From assembly GCA_016930085.1 (NCBI GenBank), contig JAFGHO010000025.1, positions 1-64,000 of the forward strand: a stretch of DNA of 64,000 nt. Direction: 5' to 3'. A program made the position numbers and the translations under genes. The DNA comes from Spirochaetales bacterium (lineage in GTDB: Bacteria > Spirochaetota > Spirochaetia > SZUA-6 > JAFGRV01). Below the pieces are notes generated by a model. The model did not search any database. It saw only the letters and a program-made list of their open reading frames with translations, and was not told the DNA's origin. Shown here piece by piece: positions 8,655-17,747 of this stretch (the stretch's first letter is position 1; every line of letters starts with the position of its first letter).

Positions 8655-10043
8655 TCAGTCTGCCGGAACCGTTCCGGGTAATTCTATAATCACCTTCGTC
8701 CCTTTGCCCTCCCCGCTTTCGATTCGGATAGTCCCGCCGTGGAGGTCGACGATTCTTTTGGTTATCGCGAGTCCCAGCCCTGACCCTTGGGTATGACGCG
8801 CGAACTCTCCCCGATAGAATCTGTTAAAAACAAGGGGAATTTCGCGGTCCGGAATGGATGTCCCGGTATTGAATACGGAGAAGACGAAAGAACCGCCGCC
8901 ATACACGGCTGCGAGTTCAACCGTTCCGCCCTCATTCGCGTACCGGACGGCGTTATCGATGAGGTTAGACGCCGCGCGAAGGAGGAGGCGCCTGTCGCCG
9001 CATAGCGACAATCCGGCCTTCCCTTCTGCCGGAATCCGTGTTTCGAGGATTACCTTTTTCTTTTCGGCCCATAATGAAAACATGTCGGTCAATTCGTTCA
9101 GAAAATCGGAAACGTCGATATTTTCCCGATGCAGGTTCATTTCCGGTGATTCGAGTGCCACGAGTTCGTTAAAATCGTTTACCAGTTCCTCGATCCTGCG
9201 AAGTTCTGCGAGAAGGAGATCAAATCGTGAAGGAAGGGGATTCAAGACCCCGTCCCGCATTCCTTCAAGCTGGGCGCGGAGTGCCCCGAGCGGGGTGCGT
9301 AAATCATGGGTGATGTCGTTGGTCCACTGAGTCCTGAGCCGTTGTTCTTCATCCAGTTTTTTTCCGAGTGCGTTTGCGGATGCGGCAATTTGTTCGATTT
9401 CCCTGATGCCGGTTTCCTTAATTTCATAGAGCAAATCGCCCGCGGCGATCGCTTCGATACCCCTGACCAGCCGGTTTGCGATTCGCGAAAGAAATGTAGA
9501 GAAAATGACGGCAAACAGAAAAGAAAATAAAAAAGAAAGGCCGATTCCCACCGCCGCGGTCAATGTGAGAGACGATACGAGTTTTTTATTTTCACCGCTT
9601 CTGTTTCCTTCACCGATGATGCCGAAAGTAAAGGAGCCTTTTTCAGGATGTTGCGGATCAAGGGGATGGCGGACGATATCATCGGGATGCTGCCGAAGGT
9701 AATTGTGCAACCAGTTGCCTTCCGTGCCGGCCTGGTACCCGGACGAAGTCTTCCGATATCCCGTAATAACCCGTCCTTCGGTGTCAAAAAGAATGACGTA
9801 GCCCCGTTCTGGAACGAGAAAACGGAGGGCCTCATGGAGTTCCCGGGGGGATGGAGATCCGGAAGGAGATGTGATGGAGTCCAGGATTTCCTTCAGGTTT
9901 TGTATCAATGTCTCATCCTGATCCTTTTGCCAGGCCTGAAAGGACATCCCGATTCCGGTTGTAAAAACGAACCAGAGTATTGCCAGAAACAGCAAAAAGG
10001 CGATGACGATGACGAACATGGTGCGGGTAAATATCGTATTCAC
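8655..10043 (-). CDS. Sensor histidine kinase
   Basis: 462 residues from a GTG that overlaps the stop codon of the response regulator upstream. Transmembrane helix 1 (about 8-29), periplasmic sensor region (30-155), transmembrane helix 2 (about 158-184), HAMP linker (about 186-235). HisKA box N-D-I-T-H-D-L-R-T-P with the phosphorylated H246. ATPase domain with an N-box (N-L-I-D-N-A-V-R-Y) and G-S-G-L-G-L. BaeS/PhoR-like architecture. It should phosphorylate the partner OmpR-type regulator at 10040-10726. An upstream extension of the frame exists but lies inside the regulator gene and lacks kinase sequence. The signal sensed is unknown. Confidence 0.92.
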   Translation of the reverse strand: MNTIFTRTMFVIVIAFLLFLAILWFVFTTGIGMSFQAWQKDQDETLIQNLKEILDSITSPSGSPSPRELHEALRFLVPERGYVILFDTEGRVITGYRKTSSGYQAGTEGNWLHNYLRQHPDDIVRHPLDPQHPEKGSFTFGIIGEGNRSGENKKLVSSLTLTAAVGIGLSFLFSFLFAVIFSTFLSRIANRLVRGIEAIAAGDLLYEIKETGIREIEQIAASANALGKKLDEEQRLRTQWTNDITHDLRTPLGALRAQLEGMRDGVLNPLPSRFDLLLAELRRIEELVNDFNELVALESPEMNLHRENIDVSDFLNELTDMFSLWAEKKKVILETRIPAEGKAGLSLCGDRRLLLRAASNLIDNAVRYANEGGTVELAAVYGGGSFVFSVFNTGTSIPDREIPLVFNRFYRGEFARHTQGSGLGLAITKRIVDLHGGTIRIESGEGKGTKVIIELPGTVPAD

Positions 10044-10726
10044 TGCTTTTCTCCCGCGAATCTGTATCCGTACCCGCGCACTGTTTCTATCCAGGCGGGG
10101 TTTCCCAGTTTTATCCTTATGTTTTTGATGTGGGTGTCGATCGTTCGCGCGGAATCTCCGGTTATATAATGAAGGCTTTGGGATAGAAGTCGTTCCCTCG
10201 AGACCACGATGCCCTCCTGTTGAATCAGATAGACTAAAATTTCCCATTCGGATGAGGTGAGATCGATGTCCTTTTCTTCCACCGTTATTTTATGCGAATC
10301 CGGACGCAAAGCCAGCACCTGTTTATCGAGACGCCAGTATCCCGATTCGATTTTCCCCTCCTTTTTACCGCTTCGTTTGAGGATGGCCGTTACCCGGAGA
10401 ACGAGTTCCCGCGGTGAAAATGGTTTGACGATATAATCGTCCCCCCCGATTTCAAAACCGGTGATTCTGTCCGTTTCCGATGTTTTTGCCGTGAGAAAAA
10501 CAATCGGCATGTCAAAGGATTTCCTGATATCCCGGGCGAGTTTGAAACCGTTGCCGTCAGGAAGCATGACGTCGAGAATGACGAGATCGGGCGGATTGGC
10601 GGAAACTGCATCGAGAACACCCGTTGTGCCCCTGAACTCGGCAACCCGGTGGTCTTCGAGTGAAAGATAGGATACGGCCGCTTCGCGAATCGCGTCGTTG
10701 TCTTCCACAATAATGATATAAGCCAT
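10040..10726 (-). CDS. OmpR-family response regulator
   Basis: 228 residues. Receiver domain with acidic pocket E8/D9, phospho-acceptor D52 (V-I-L-D-V-M-L-P), T79 and K101. A winged-helix trans_reg_C DNA-binding domain follows (about 130-225, ending V-R-G-Y-G-Y-R-F). GGAGAG precedes the ATG by 6 nt. The kinase gene follows with an overlap, so they form one two-component system. The 3' end of an alpha/beta hydrolase gene lies about 60 nt upstream on the same strand, so read-through from it is possible. Confidence 0.93.
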   Translation of the reverse strand: MAYIIIVEDNDAIREAAVSYLSLEDHRVAEFRGTTGVLDAVSANPPDLVILDVMLPDGNGFKLARDIRKSFDMPIVFLTAKTSETDRITGFEIGGDDYIVKPFSPRELVLRVTAILKRSGKKEGKIESGYWRLDKQVLALRPDSHKITVEEKDIDLTSSEWEILVYLIQQEGIVVSRERLLSQSLHYITGDSARTIDTHIKNIRIKLGNPAWIETVRGYGYRFAGEKQ

Positions 10727-10784
10727 TAGATGCTCTCCTGTTGTTCAATACACATAATTTCCACCGTTGTCTCAGAAAATCATA

Positions 10785-11681
10785 CTATAATACCTCTGTC
10801 ATCCATTCCATTACCGTTGCTCTCATCTCGTCCGTTACTTCGTGCGCGACATTGGCATATTCCTTCAATTGCATCCGGCCGGGAACGGTGTTATGCGTTA
10901 TAACGTCTTCCGCAAACGAACGCACCTTGTCCGGATCGAAATGGGGATCGTCTTTTCCGATCTGAATGAGGATGTGTTTGTTGTGGAATTTGTCCTTAAG
11001 GTTGACCGGTTCCTTTTTCCGTGCAAATTCTCCGAGACGCTGCCTTAATTCCGGCGTGTCGACCAGCCCGTTTCCTTTCGGAAACTCGTCCCAGACAGGC
11101 GAGGCGATCACCGGTGCGGCTGCCTTTATTCTGTCGTCGAGGGTAACGGCGCGGAATGCGGTGAATCCCCCCATCGAAACGCCGTATACCCCGATTCGTT
11201 CGATATCGACATACGGCTCGTCCTTAAGATAATCGATAATAATGGGAATGTCTTTCGCCGTTGCATCGATCAATTCCCTCACCGTGAGAATATTGAGTCC
11301 GCCGGCCTCCATGGCAACCTCGAAAAATTTTTTTTCCTTTCTTTCACCGTGCCCCCTGTTGTCGAGGGCAATGCCGTATATCCCGCGCTTTGCGTATTCG
11401 AGAAGTTCTCCGGTGAAATCTTCCTTGCTTCGCGTGAATCCGTGGGAAAAGATGACAACGGGCATTCTGAATGCCGTTTTTTTATACGATGTCGTAACCG
11501 GAATATCATGAATGTAATAACTGTCGGCAACAATATCGGTATGATTCAAAACAGAGATATCCTCTTCATTAATATATCGTAGCCCTATCGGGTTCGACCG
11601 ATTTTTTCGCTCTGTCTGCCATGGAATGTCCGAGGGCGCGATGATTGCGATGGTATCATAAAACCGGCGGACGCACAACAT
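10785..11681 (-). CDS. Alpha/beta hydrolase
   Basis: 298 residues of the dienelactone-hydrolase/acyl-peptidase type. H-G-F oxyanion region (about 80), nucleophile elbow G-V-S-M-G-G (about 170), acid near I-G-K-D-D-P-H-F, and histidine in N-V-A-H-E-V. No signal peptide, so cytoplasmic. The start is uncertain because no Shine-Dalgarno precedes the ATG; the first 30 residues are not typical of the fold and may not be translated. It is 12 nt downstream of the 11694-12161 gene, so the two are probably in one operon. The substrate cannot be told. Confidence 0.8.
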   Translation of the reverse strand: MLCVRRFYDTIAIIAPSDIPWQTERKNRSNPIGLRYINEEDISVLNHTDIVADSYYIHDIPVTTSYKKTAFRMPVVIFSHGFTRSKEDFTGELLEYAKRGIYGIALDNRGHGERKEKKFFEVAMEAGGLNILTVRELIDATAKDIPIIIDYLKDEPYVDIERIGVYGVSMGGFTAFRAVTLDDRIKAAAPVIASPVWDEFPKGNGLVDTPELRQRLGEFARKKEPVNLKDKFHNKHILIQIGKDDPHFDPDKVRSFAEDVITHNTVPGRMQLKEYANVAHEVTDEMRATVMEWMTEVL

Positions 11682-11693
11682 GAGGGGCAGGGT

Positions 11694-12161
11694 CTATCCG
11701 AATACCGGCAATTCGGGATGTTTGAGGGCTTCCTCGATGATTTTCCCTTCTTTTATAAAGGCGAGGGCATACCGGCTTCCCCTGCCGGCAAGAAGCCTGT
11801 CCCCGGCGTGCACTGAATACTTTTCCAGGATCGGGTGTTCGATCCGGAAAATAAGCCGGCCGTCGATTTTGGACCAGGTGACTGTCTTGTCGTTATATGT
11901 CATAAATCCGCCTGGTAATCGTTTAAAATGGAAGACATCGGGTAGGGACGTTATCATATTGACCAAAACGCTTTTTTTTATCAGGTCCGGTGTCGTTATG
12001 GCGAATCCTTTCGATGTTTTACTCCCCGGCAACACATATATTTTTGTGTGTGGATGCAGTCCGTATGATACTCCGGCCTCGGGCGGGACGGTGATGCTCC
12101 CGTTTTTGCCGACAATCGACCACCCGAAGACATACTTGCCGCCTTTTACCAGTCGACCCAT
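11694..12161 (-). CDS. Hypothetical protein, AbrB-like N-terminus
   Basis: 155 residues, ATG 5 nt after GAGGAG. The N-terminal part (G-K-N-G-S-I-T-V-P-P-E, then G-x-x-P-x-T-K-I-Y-V) resembles the swapped-hairpin AbrB/SpoVT fold. A second similar block (W-S-K-I-D-G-R-L, then I-L-E-K-Y-S-V-H-A-G-D-R-L-L) occurs near 95-125, so the protein may be a tandem of two such folds. It could bind DNA or be a metabolic-gene-linked regulator. Family assignment is tentative. Confidence 0.5.
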   Translation of the reverse strand: MGRLVKGGKYVFGWSIVGKNGSITVPPEAGVSYGLHPHTKIYVLPGSKTSKGFAITTPDLIKKSVLVNMITSLPDVFHFKRLPGGFMTYNDKTVTWSKIDGRLIFRIEHPILEKYSVHAGDRLLAGRGSRYALAFIKEGKIIEEALKHPELPVFG

Positions 12162-12198
12162 TTTTTCTCCTCACGACAGCTTTATCGTTTTACATCCT

Positions 12199-12984
12199 TT
12201 ACCATTCGCTTATCGTCATTTTTTTTGTGTGCCATGTCCATTCGTTTTCCAGAATAAGACCGATTCGTTCGGTATCCGGATAATCATAAGCCGAAAAATA
12301 GCCGGCCACCGTATCGTAATAGTCGACCACCGATTGATAATCGATATGGCGGAGGAGGTGAGAAGATCGACCGATAAAATCATCGGGCATGTCCGTACAA
12401 CGGGCGACCGCATCGAAAAGTGATTTGTGACAGGGAAAGAGGACTCGGTTGTGGGCGAGCACGAGACGGGCGGCGAAAAAAATCAGTTCCATGGCACAGT
12501 GGGCGGCATGAAAGCTATTGCCGCTTTTAAAAGACCCCTCGCAGGTGTAGCGGTAATGTTTGACATACGCATAGAAAGCCCTGATTTTTTTATCGCGTTC
12601 CAATTCGGGGTATACGGCGATTTTTTTAATCAAGGTGTCGATGCTTCTTTCATGCGAAAAAAGCGCGCGTGCCGCAAGAAACGAAGCGCGGGTGGGTTCG
12701 TTCGCATTGACGACCGCGTCATAGAGAAAATCAATTCCGACAATCTTACCGTCGATCTCGACCCCGAAATACTCCTCCGGGTCCCAGCTGCCGTAGAAAT
12801 AGGCCTTTTCTTTTTCGACCTGGAAAAACGCTTCCTCGGTAACCACTTTGTACAGATCCACATCGGATGTCGCTTTTGCCGTTCCGGCGGCGCAGGAACC
12901 GCAGAGAATAAGAGCGACGACGGCCGGATCTGCTTCGTTGAGTGAGATGAGTTTCCTGATTGCTTTTTTATGATTTTCCGTCAT
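12199..12984 (-). CDS. Nucleotidyltransferase-domain protein
   Basis: About 261 residues. The Pol-beta/MNT signature G-S-x-A-A-G-T...S-D-V-D-L (about 30-46) gives the G-S and D-x-D metal-binding residues; a third Asp may lie in V-G-I-D-F. The C-terminal helical region (about 110-240) resembles HEPN/KNTase-C domains found behind such transferases. It may adenylylate a small molecule, an antibiotic or a protein. The start overlaps the stop of the upstream methyltransferase gene (G-T-G-A-T-G-A arrangement), so the two are translationally coupled. Confidence 0.75.
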   Translation of the reverse strand: MTENHKKAIRKLISLNEADPAVVALILCGSCAAGTAKATSDVDLYKVVTEEAFFQVEKEKAYFYGSWDPEEYFGVEIDGKIVGIDFLYDAVVNANEPTRASFLAARALFSHERSIDTLIKKIAVYPELERDKKIRAFYAYVKHYRYTCEGSFKSGNSFHAAHCAMELIFFAARLVLAHNRVLFPCHKSLFDAVARCTDMPDDFIGRSSHLLRHIDYQSVVDYYDTVAGYFSAYDYPDTERIGLILENEWTWHTKKMTISEW

Positions 12985-13805
12985 CACCCCCCGATCCGCA
13001 GATGCACCATCGACATGATTTTAAGGACATCGGACAACCATAATCCGTATCTGATTTTGAAGGGGTAGCTTTTTCTAAAACCCCTGAACATGGGAAACTC
13101 ATCGAGGAGGGTGATCCGGTCGTCCCAGCTTTCGATTTCTTTCCCCGACTTTATTCCCCAGCTAAGCATCGCGCCCGCATCCATGCCGCCGCTTTTGAGT
13201 ACTTTCTCGTTCGCCGTCCGCACGCCCAAAGGCGATGCGGCGTCGAAAAACATTTCGCAACTCACGAAATGATCCGCTAATGATATTAAAAATTTTTTTA
13301 ATTCGCTTTCGCTGAAATAATAGAAAACCCCGGCGGCAACGAAGAGGACGCTGCCTTTTTTTTCAATCTGCCGGAACCAGTCAGTTTCAAGAAAGGAGCA
13401 CGAAATCGTTTTTCTTTTTTTACTGTCGCGGAAAAAGTTCTCCCTCAGGTCCGTGACGTCGGGAAGATCGAGGTCGTAAAAGAACGGTCCGTCATTGTTC
13501 ATGCGTTCGTATGTCGTATCCAGGCCGCATCCGATATTGACGACGGCGCCGTCGGGATTTCTTTGTATAAAGCCGCGAATGACATTGTCGATGTGAAGAC
13601 TTCGTGCGACCCACGCCATCTGGGAAATAAAGCTGATATTTTTCGCGATGACGGAAAAATCATAATCGATACGCTCGATGATTTCGACCGCCTTTCTGTC
13701 GATCAGTCTCGGGTTCTCCTTTTTCGATTCGACCGCCCTTCCCCAGAGGGGCAGCAGAAGTGTCTTTTGTACACTGCCGATGTTGATCACGATTTTTTCG
13801 TTCAT
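12984..13805 (-). CDS. LCM-type SAM methyltransferase (TcmP/PPM-like)
   Basis: 273 residues in the leucine carboxyl methyltransferase superfamily. A-V-V-N-I-G-C-G-L-D-T-T is the SAM-binding motif (about 86-97), followed by F-Y-D-L-D-L-P-D with the acidic ribose-binding region. GGAGGAG precedes the ATG. Family members carboxyl- or O-methylate proteins or polyketides. The coupled nucleotidyltransferase downstream suggests a shared modification task, but the substrate is unknown. Two more members of this family are at 25914-27709. Confidence 0.85.
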   Translation of the reverse strand: MNEKIVINIGSVQKTLLLPLWGRAVESKKENPRLIDRKAVEIIERIDYDFSVIAKNISFISQMAWVARSLHIDNVIRGFIQRNPDGAVVNIGCGLDTTYERMNNDGPFFYDLDLPDVTDLRENFFRDSKKRKTISCSFLETDWFRQIEKKGSVLFVAAGVFYYFSESELKKFLISLADHFVSCEMFFDAASPLGVRTANEKVLKSGGMDAGAMLSWGIKSGKEIESWDDRITLLDEFPMFRGFRKSYPFKIRYGLWLSDVLKIMSMVHLRIGG

Positions 13806-13842
13806 AACTCTCCTCCTTGTTCCGGTGTCCGGAGTTATCGGA

Positions 13843-14943
13843 TTATTCGATCTTACCGGCTAGCCATGATTCCATGTTGGCCCGCCATGCCGCCGGATCG
13901 GGCACCGGCCCCGGAAGGACGGTCCCCCCGAGCGATGCGGGTTTTTTCGAGGTGTTTTTGATGCCGTATCGATGTGTCACCGCCACCTCCAGTCCCCACC
14001 CGGAAAGCGAGCTGAAATGCCCGGATTTTGTCATATCGAGCCACCGCTGGGGCTTGTTGCCCGGTCCCCACGACCATGCAAGCCATCCGATTTCGTTTTT
14101 CTCGCATTCGGAGATGATCAAGCGGAACGGGATCTGTCCCCCATCGGTCTCCTCCCACATATTGCCGAACTCGCCGACTATTAATGGGAGGTGCATATCG
14201 ACCGTTTCCTTTATTTCCTCTTGTACCTTCCGTTCGTCGTACCCCCACATTGACGGCCACCACATATGCACGGAAAAGACGAGGTTGTGGATGGGATCTG
14301 CCTCGATCAGGGGAAAACCGCACGCCTGAAGCATGTCGATATCCTTTCCCCAGTCAGATGAATCGATGATGATCGGGGTACGAATCCCCGCTTCTCTCAT
14401 GCGCAGAACGGCTTTTGTGTAATCATCGATAAATTGCCTTTTCTGAATTGAAGCGTCCCCCACCTCATTGGCGATATTGACCAGGAGATACTCCTCGTGT
14501 TTGCGAATGACCCCGGCTATTTCCGGAGAACTCCAGTAGGCGGCACATTCGGGAAGTTTGTCCCAGGCGCCGGTTGCGTCGTGGAGTTCGATCATCGGTA
14601 TCATCTTTTCCGCGATGCAGTTGGCGATCGCGGTATCGAGTTCCCCGGCCGCCCCTTCGGTAAGCCAGACGATACGGACGCAATTCGCACCGGTTCTGGC
14701 GATTTCGGAGAACGCGGGGATGCCGTCCCTGTCCGTCCAGATAATCATCTTGTTGATCCCGCGCAGGATCACTTTTTCATTAAAGGCGGTGTAGAGAAAT
14801 CTGTCCAGAACCCGCATGGTGGGGTGGTGTTTTTGGAGGGTGGCCGGTTTTTGCGGTTTTTCATCCGTTGCGGTGTGGAGGCAGGAGAAAAAAAGTATGG
14901 CAAAGATTAAAAGCACAATGACTGGTGACGCAGGACGTTTCAT
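13843..14943 (-). CDS. GH5-like glycoside hydrolase lipoprotein
   Basis: 366 residues with a lipoprotein signal (lipobox ending at C21) and a GH5 (beta/alpha)8 domain. Acid/base E160 is in N-I-A-N-E-V, and nucleophile E258 is in I-V-G-E-F-G-N. R-G-I-N and H-M-W-W-P match GH5 landmarks seen in bacterial beta-mannanases. A Trp-rich C-terminal part (W-A-W-S-W-G) follows. AAGGAG precedes the ATG. Surface-anchored on the outside of the cell. Mannan as substrate is inferred from the enzyme family and from the two mannanase-like genes nearby. Confidence 0.85.
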   Translation of the reverse strand: MKRPASPVIVLLIFAILFFSCLHTATDEKPQKPATLQKHHPTMRVLDRFLYTAFNEKVILRGINKMIIWTDRDGIPAFSEIARTGANCVRIVWLTEGAAGELDTAIANCIAEKMIPMIELHDATGAWDKLPECAAYWSSPEIAGVIRKHEEYLLVNIANEVGDASIQKRQFIDDYTKAVLRMREAGIRTPIIIDSSDWGKDIDMLQACGFPLIEADPIHNLVFSVHMWWPSMWGYDERKVQEEIKETVDMHLPLIVGEFGNMWEETDGGQIPFRLIISECEKNEIGWLAWSWGPGNKPQRWLDMTKSGHFSSLSGWGLEVAVTHRYGIKNTSKKPASLGGTVLPGPVPDPAAWRANMESWLAGKIE

Positions 14944-15083
14944 GGCAACTCCTTATGCTCTCGGATTCCCGATCGCCGTATATGATAGCATGTGAGTGAG
15001 GGTGATGGCAAGAATCCATTGCGGACGATTATCGATTACAGGCGCTTTTTGGTTTCCATCAATGTCCGATCCTACCCACGCGG

Positions 15084-15111
15084 TCGACATGACTCCTTGT
15101 TATGATATACT
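15084..15111 (+). promoter_or_regulatory. Promoter of the dockerin-serpin gene
   Basis: TCGACA (15084-15089), 16-nt spacer, TATACT (15106-15111). It lies about 47 nt before the start codon at 15158. The divergent GH5 lipoprotein gene starts at 14943, so 14944-15083 is its promoter region too. Confidence 0.5.
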
Positions 15112-15157
15112 TTTCGTCTATATGATAACAACAAAAAGTAAACGGAGTGAAAGATTT

Positions 15158-16651
15158 ATGAAAAAACCGGTTTGCCTTCTTGTTTTTTTCATGGTCATAT
15201 CCCCCGCCGTTGTTCTTTTCTGCCAGGATGCGGGATTGCTTGGCGACGTCAACGACAGCGGAAGTATCGATATTGTCGACGCTCTGCTTGTGGCCCAATA
15301 TTACGTGGGGAGCGGATTCGTAGAAATCGACAGCGGACTCGCCGATGTGGACGGGAACGGTACGGTCAATATCGTGGACGCCCTCTTGATCGCCCAATAC
15401 TATGTCGGGATTATTTCCGAATTCCCGGCGCGCGTCCAGGGTTACGAGCTTGTCCGCTCCGATCTGGAGAGAAACACAAGCCCAGAAACCGAAGACGGGG
15501 AACTCGCCGGGCTTGTAAACGGAAATACCGCGTTCGCACTTGATTTTTACCGCATGATCGCCGGTTCGGAAGAGAATATCGTTTTCTCGCCGCACAGTAT
15601 TTCGGTCGTGATGGCCATGTGCTGCGCCGGGGCGAGGGGGTCGACGGAAAGCCAGATCGCCAACGTGATGCATTTTACACTCGGCCGGGACAGGCTTCAT
15701 AATGCTTTCAATGCCCTCGATCTGGAGTTGCCTAAAAGAATCTCAAAGACGATCGATGGCGAGCCGGTCGATCTGTGTGTCGTCAATACCGCAAACAGCT
15801 TGTGGGGACAGACCGGGTATCCATTTCTCGATGACTTTCTCGATATTCTGGCCGTCAATTACGACGCCGGTATGCACGCGGTTGATTTCTTATCCGATCC
15901 CGAATTATGCCGGACGGCGATCAATGAATGGGTAGCTGAAAGAACGGAAGGTAAAATCGACGAATTATTCAGACAGGGTGATATCAAATCGAATGTCAGG
16001 CTGATAATAGCCAATACACTTTATTTCAAGTCTGAATGGCATACCAAATTCGATCCTGCAAATACCGCGCCGGGAATATTCACGCTTCTTGACGGAACAA
16101 CGGTCACCGCAGAGATGATGTACAACAGACGCGTACGTGGAAATGGAAAGGAAGTCCCCGGAATGTATAAAGTCGGTTATCTTGATTTTTACAACTGGAA
16201 TTATTCAATGGTGATCCTGCTTCCCGAAACGGGCAGGTTCGGGGAAATCGAATCATCCCTCACCCCGGAAACACTCGGTGAGATGATATACGCGAATACG
16301 GAGGATAAAATGCTGGAATTTACCATGCCGAAATTCAATTTCGGATGGGGCGGTTCGATAAAGGATACCCTTTCCGATCTCGGGATGACGGACGCTTTTA
16401 CGGATGCGGCGAATTTAGACGGGATTACCACGCATGAAAAACTCATGATTTATGATGTCATTCACAAGGCGACGATCGCGGTCGACGAAAACGGAACGGA
16501 GGCAACGGCCGCGACCGGGGCGACCATTGGACCGCCTTCCGAGCCCCCGCCAATGACAATTGTCGTAAACCGGCCGTTTATTTTCGTCATCCGTTCAAGA
16601 ACGACAGGCGCGATACTTTTCGCGGGCAGGGTGCTCGATCCGACGAAGTAG
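15158..16651 (+). CDS. Secreted serpin with N-terminal dockerin
   Basis: 497 residues. Signal peptide (about 1-23), two dockerin repeats (about 28-88; G-D-V-N-D-S-G and A-D-V-D-G-N-G, each followed by I-V-D-A-L-L-x-A-Q-Y-Y-V-G), then a full-length serpin domain (about 115-497). The reactive-centre hinge is at about 447-457 (T-E-A-T-A-A-T-G-A-T), a small-residue stretch as expected for an inhibitory serpin. The scissile-bond loop is Pro-rich (P-P-S-E-P-P-P). Dockerin-bearing serpins are known from Clostridium thermocellum cellulosomes, where they protect the complex. I start at the ATG with GGAG upstream and a signal peptide; a longer frame begins earlier. Confidence 0.93.
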   Translation: MKKPVCLLVFFMVISPAVVLFCQDAGLLGDVNDSGSIDIVDALLVAQYYVGSGFVEIDSGLADVDGNGTVNIVDALLIAQYYVGIISEFPARVQGYELVRSDLERNTSPETEDGELAGLVNGNTAFALDFYRMIAGSEENIVFSPHSISVVMAMCCAGARGSTESQIANVMHFTLGRDRLHNAFNALDLELPKRISKTIDGEPVDLCVVNTANSLWGQTGYPFLDDFLDILAVNYDAGMHAVDFLSDPELCRTAINEWVAERTEGKIDELFRQGDIKSNVRLIIANTLYFKSEWHTKFDPANTAPGIFTLLDGTTVTAEMMYNRRVRGNGKEVPGMYKVGYLDFYNWNYSMVILLPETGRFGEIESSLTPETLGEMIYANTEDKMLEFTMPKFNFGWGGSIKDTLSDLGMTDAFTDAANLDGITTHEKLMIYDVIHKATIAVDENGTEATAATGATIGPPSEPPPMTIVVNRPFIFVIRSRTTGAILFAGRVLDPTK

Positions 16652-16662
16652 TGAATTGCCAT

Positions 16663-16691
16663 TTGACTTTCGTTCCGCGGTGAGATATAAT
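16663..16691 (+). promoter_or_regulatory. Strong sigma-70 promoter of the inhibitor-like gene
   Basis: TTGACT (16663-16668), exact 17-nt spacer, consensus TATAAT (16686-16691), starting 11 nt after the serpin stop. The next gene therefore has its own strong promoter. Confidence 0.8.
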
Positions 16692-16720
16692 TAGTCGATA
16701 TAATAAAGGAGGCTGGAAAA

Positions 16721-17479
16721 ATGGTACAAAATAGAACTCATTGGCAGCCATTGGCGATTTGCCTGTTTATTTTTTTTCTGTCGGGAACAATCGGGATATA
16801 CGCCCAGTCATCGAGGGGCGACGCGAACGGCGACGGCGATGTCACAATCGTCGATGCCCTGATCATCGCCCGGTATTATGTGGGAAATACCGATGAGATC
16901 GATCTCGACCAATCCGATGTCAATTGCGACGGGGCGGTCAATATCGTCGACGCCCTGCGCGTGGCGCAATATTACGTGGGATTGCTGTCCGGGCTGGTTT
17001 GTGAAGAACCGACGCCGGGTCCGCTTCCTCTCTACGTTCCGGGCGAGATTATCGTCGGTTTTCTTGATGAGGTCACCCTCGAAGAAGCGGACGAACTTGT
17101 CGCTTCGTTTGACCTCGAGTGGGAGCAACACTTTCCGGAATCCTTTTCGATCTGGCTGGAAGTGGACGGCGATCCCGACTACTACAGCGAACTTCTTGAA
17201 TCGTATTCGATTGTCGCCTGGGCGGAGTTGCGGGGATATTCCGGCGGTGAGTCCGGCAAGACCTACATTATCGCGCACATTACCGGAACGGAGGCGGAGG
17301 CGGAAGCACTTATCGGTTCAATAGAGGCGCTTCTCATCGTCGAGTATGTCGTTGCGAATAAATGGGGCCTTGTCGATGTCCCTGTGGGTGAAGAATCGGA
17401 ATGGATCGCCGTCTTTTCCGAACAACCCGGAATCAAGTACGCGACGCTGAATCATATAGCGACTATCGATCCGTTGTAA
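16721..17479 (+). CDS. Dockerin protein with protease-propeptide-like domains
   Basis: 252 residues. Signal peptide (about 1-29), two dockerin repeats (about 32-91), a short Pro linker, then two related alpha/beta units. Unit one (about 107-185) begins V-P-G-E-I-I-V-G-F and continues T-L-E-E-A-D-E-L-V. Unit two (about 186-252) ends W-I-A-V-F-S-E-Q-P-G-I-K-Y-A. These resemble the I9/fervidolysin-type propeptides that fold on and inhibit subtilisin-like proteases, but no protease domain follows. Placed directly after a dockerin-serpin, it looks like a second, independent protease inhibitor for the dockerin-built complex. The inhibitor function is inferred. AAGGAGG precedes the ATG. Confidence 0.75.
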   Translation: MVQNRTHWQPLAICLFIFFLSGTIGIYAQSSRGDANGDGDVTIVDALIIARYYVGNTDEIDLDQSDVNCDGAVNIVDALRVAQYYVGLLSGLVCEEPTPGPLPLYVPGEIIVGFLDEVTLEEADELVASFDLEWEQHFPESFSIWLEVDGDPDYYSELLESYSIVAWAELRGYSGGESGKTYIIAHITGTEAEAEALIGSIEALLIVEYVVANKWGLVDVPVGEESEWIAVFSEQPGIKYATLNHIATIDPL

Positions 17480-17702
17480 GAACGGTAGACCTGGTTTATT
17501 AGGCTTGACGACTCCCGGACATACCCTTGATTTTCGTACGACCCGACTCCGGAATATCCTGAGGTTTCCCTCATCGGTCTCATCGCCGATGGGGTAAGAG
17601 ATGAATGGCCTCATGATTTATACGGAAAAAGCTTATTGCAGTGATCAATGGAACGTGGTAGTATGAACGGCAATTGTCGGACTTATTTTTTTTAACATGT
17701 TA

Positions 17703-17716
17703 CTAAACCGGTTTAG
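17703..17716. promoter_or_regulatory. LacI-type operator palindrome
   Basis: Perfect 14-bp palindrome CTAAACCGGTTTAG, with the central C-G pair typical of LacI/GalR-family operators, 31 nt upstream of the GH5 start codon at 17748. It suggests sugar-responsive repression; the regulator is not in the window. The stretch 17480-17702 shows no gene. Confidence 0.55.
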
Positions 17717-17747
17717 CTTTCGGTATCATAACAAAAAGGAGTCAATT

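Noticed and set aside
10044-10247. Longer N-terminus of the histidine kinase
   Set aside because: The extension lies inside the response regulator gene; the GTG overlapping its stop begins directly before the first transmembrane helix.
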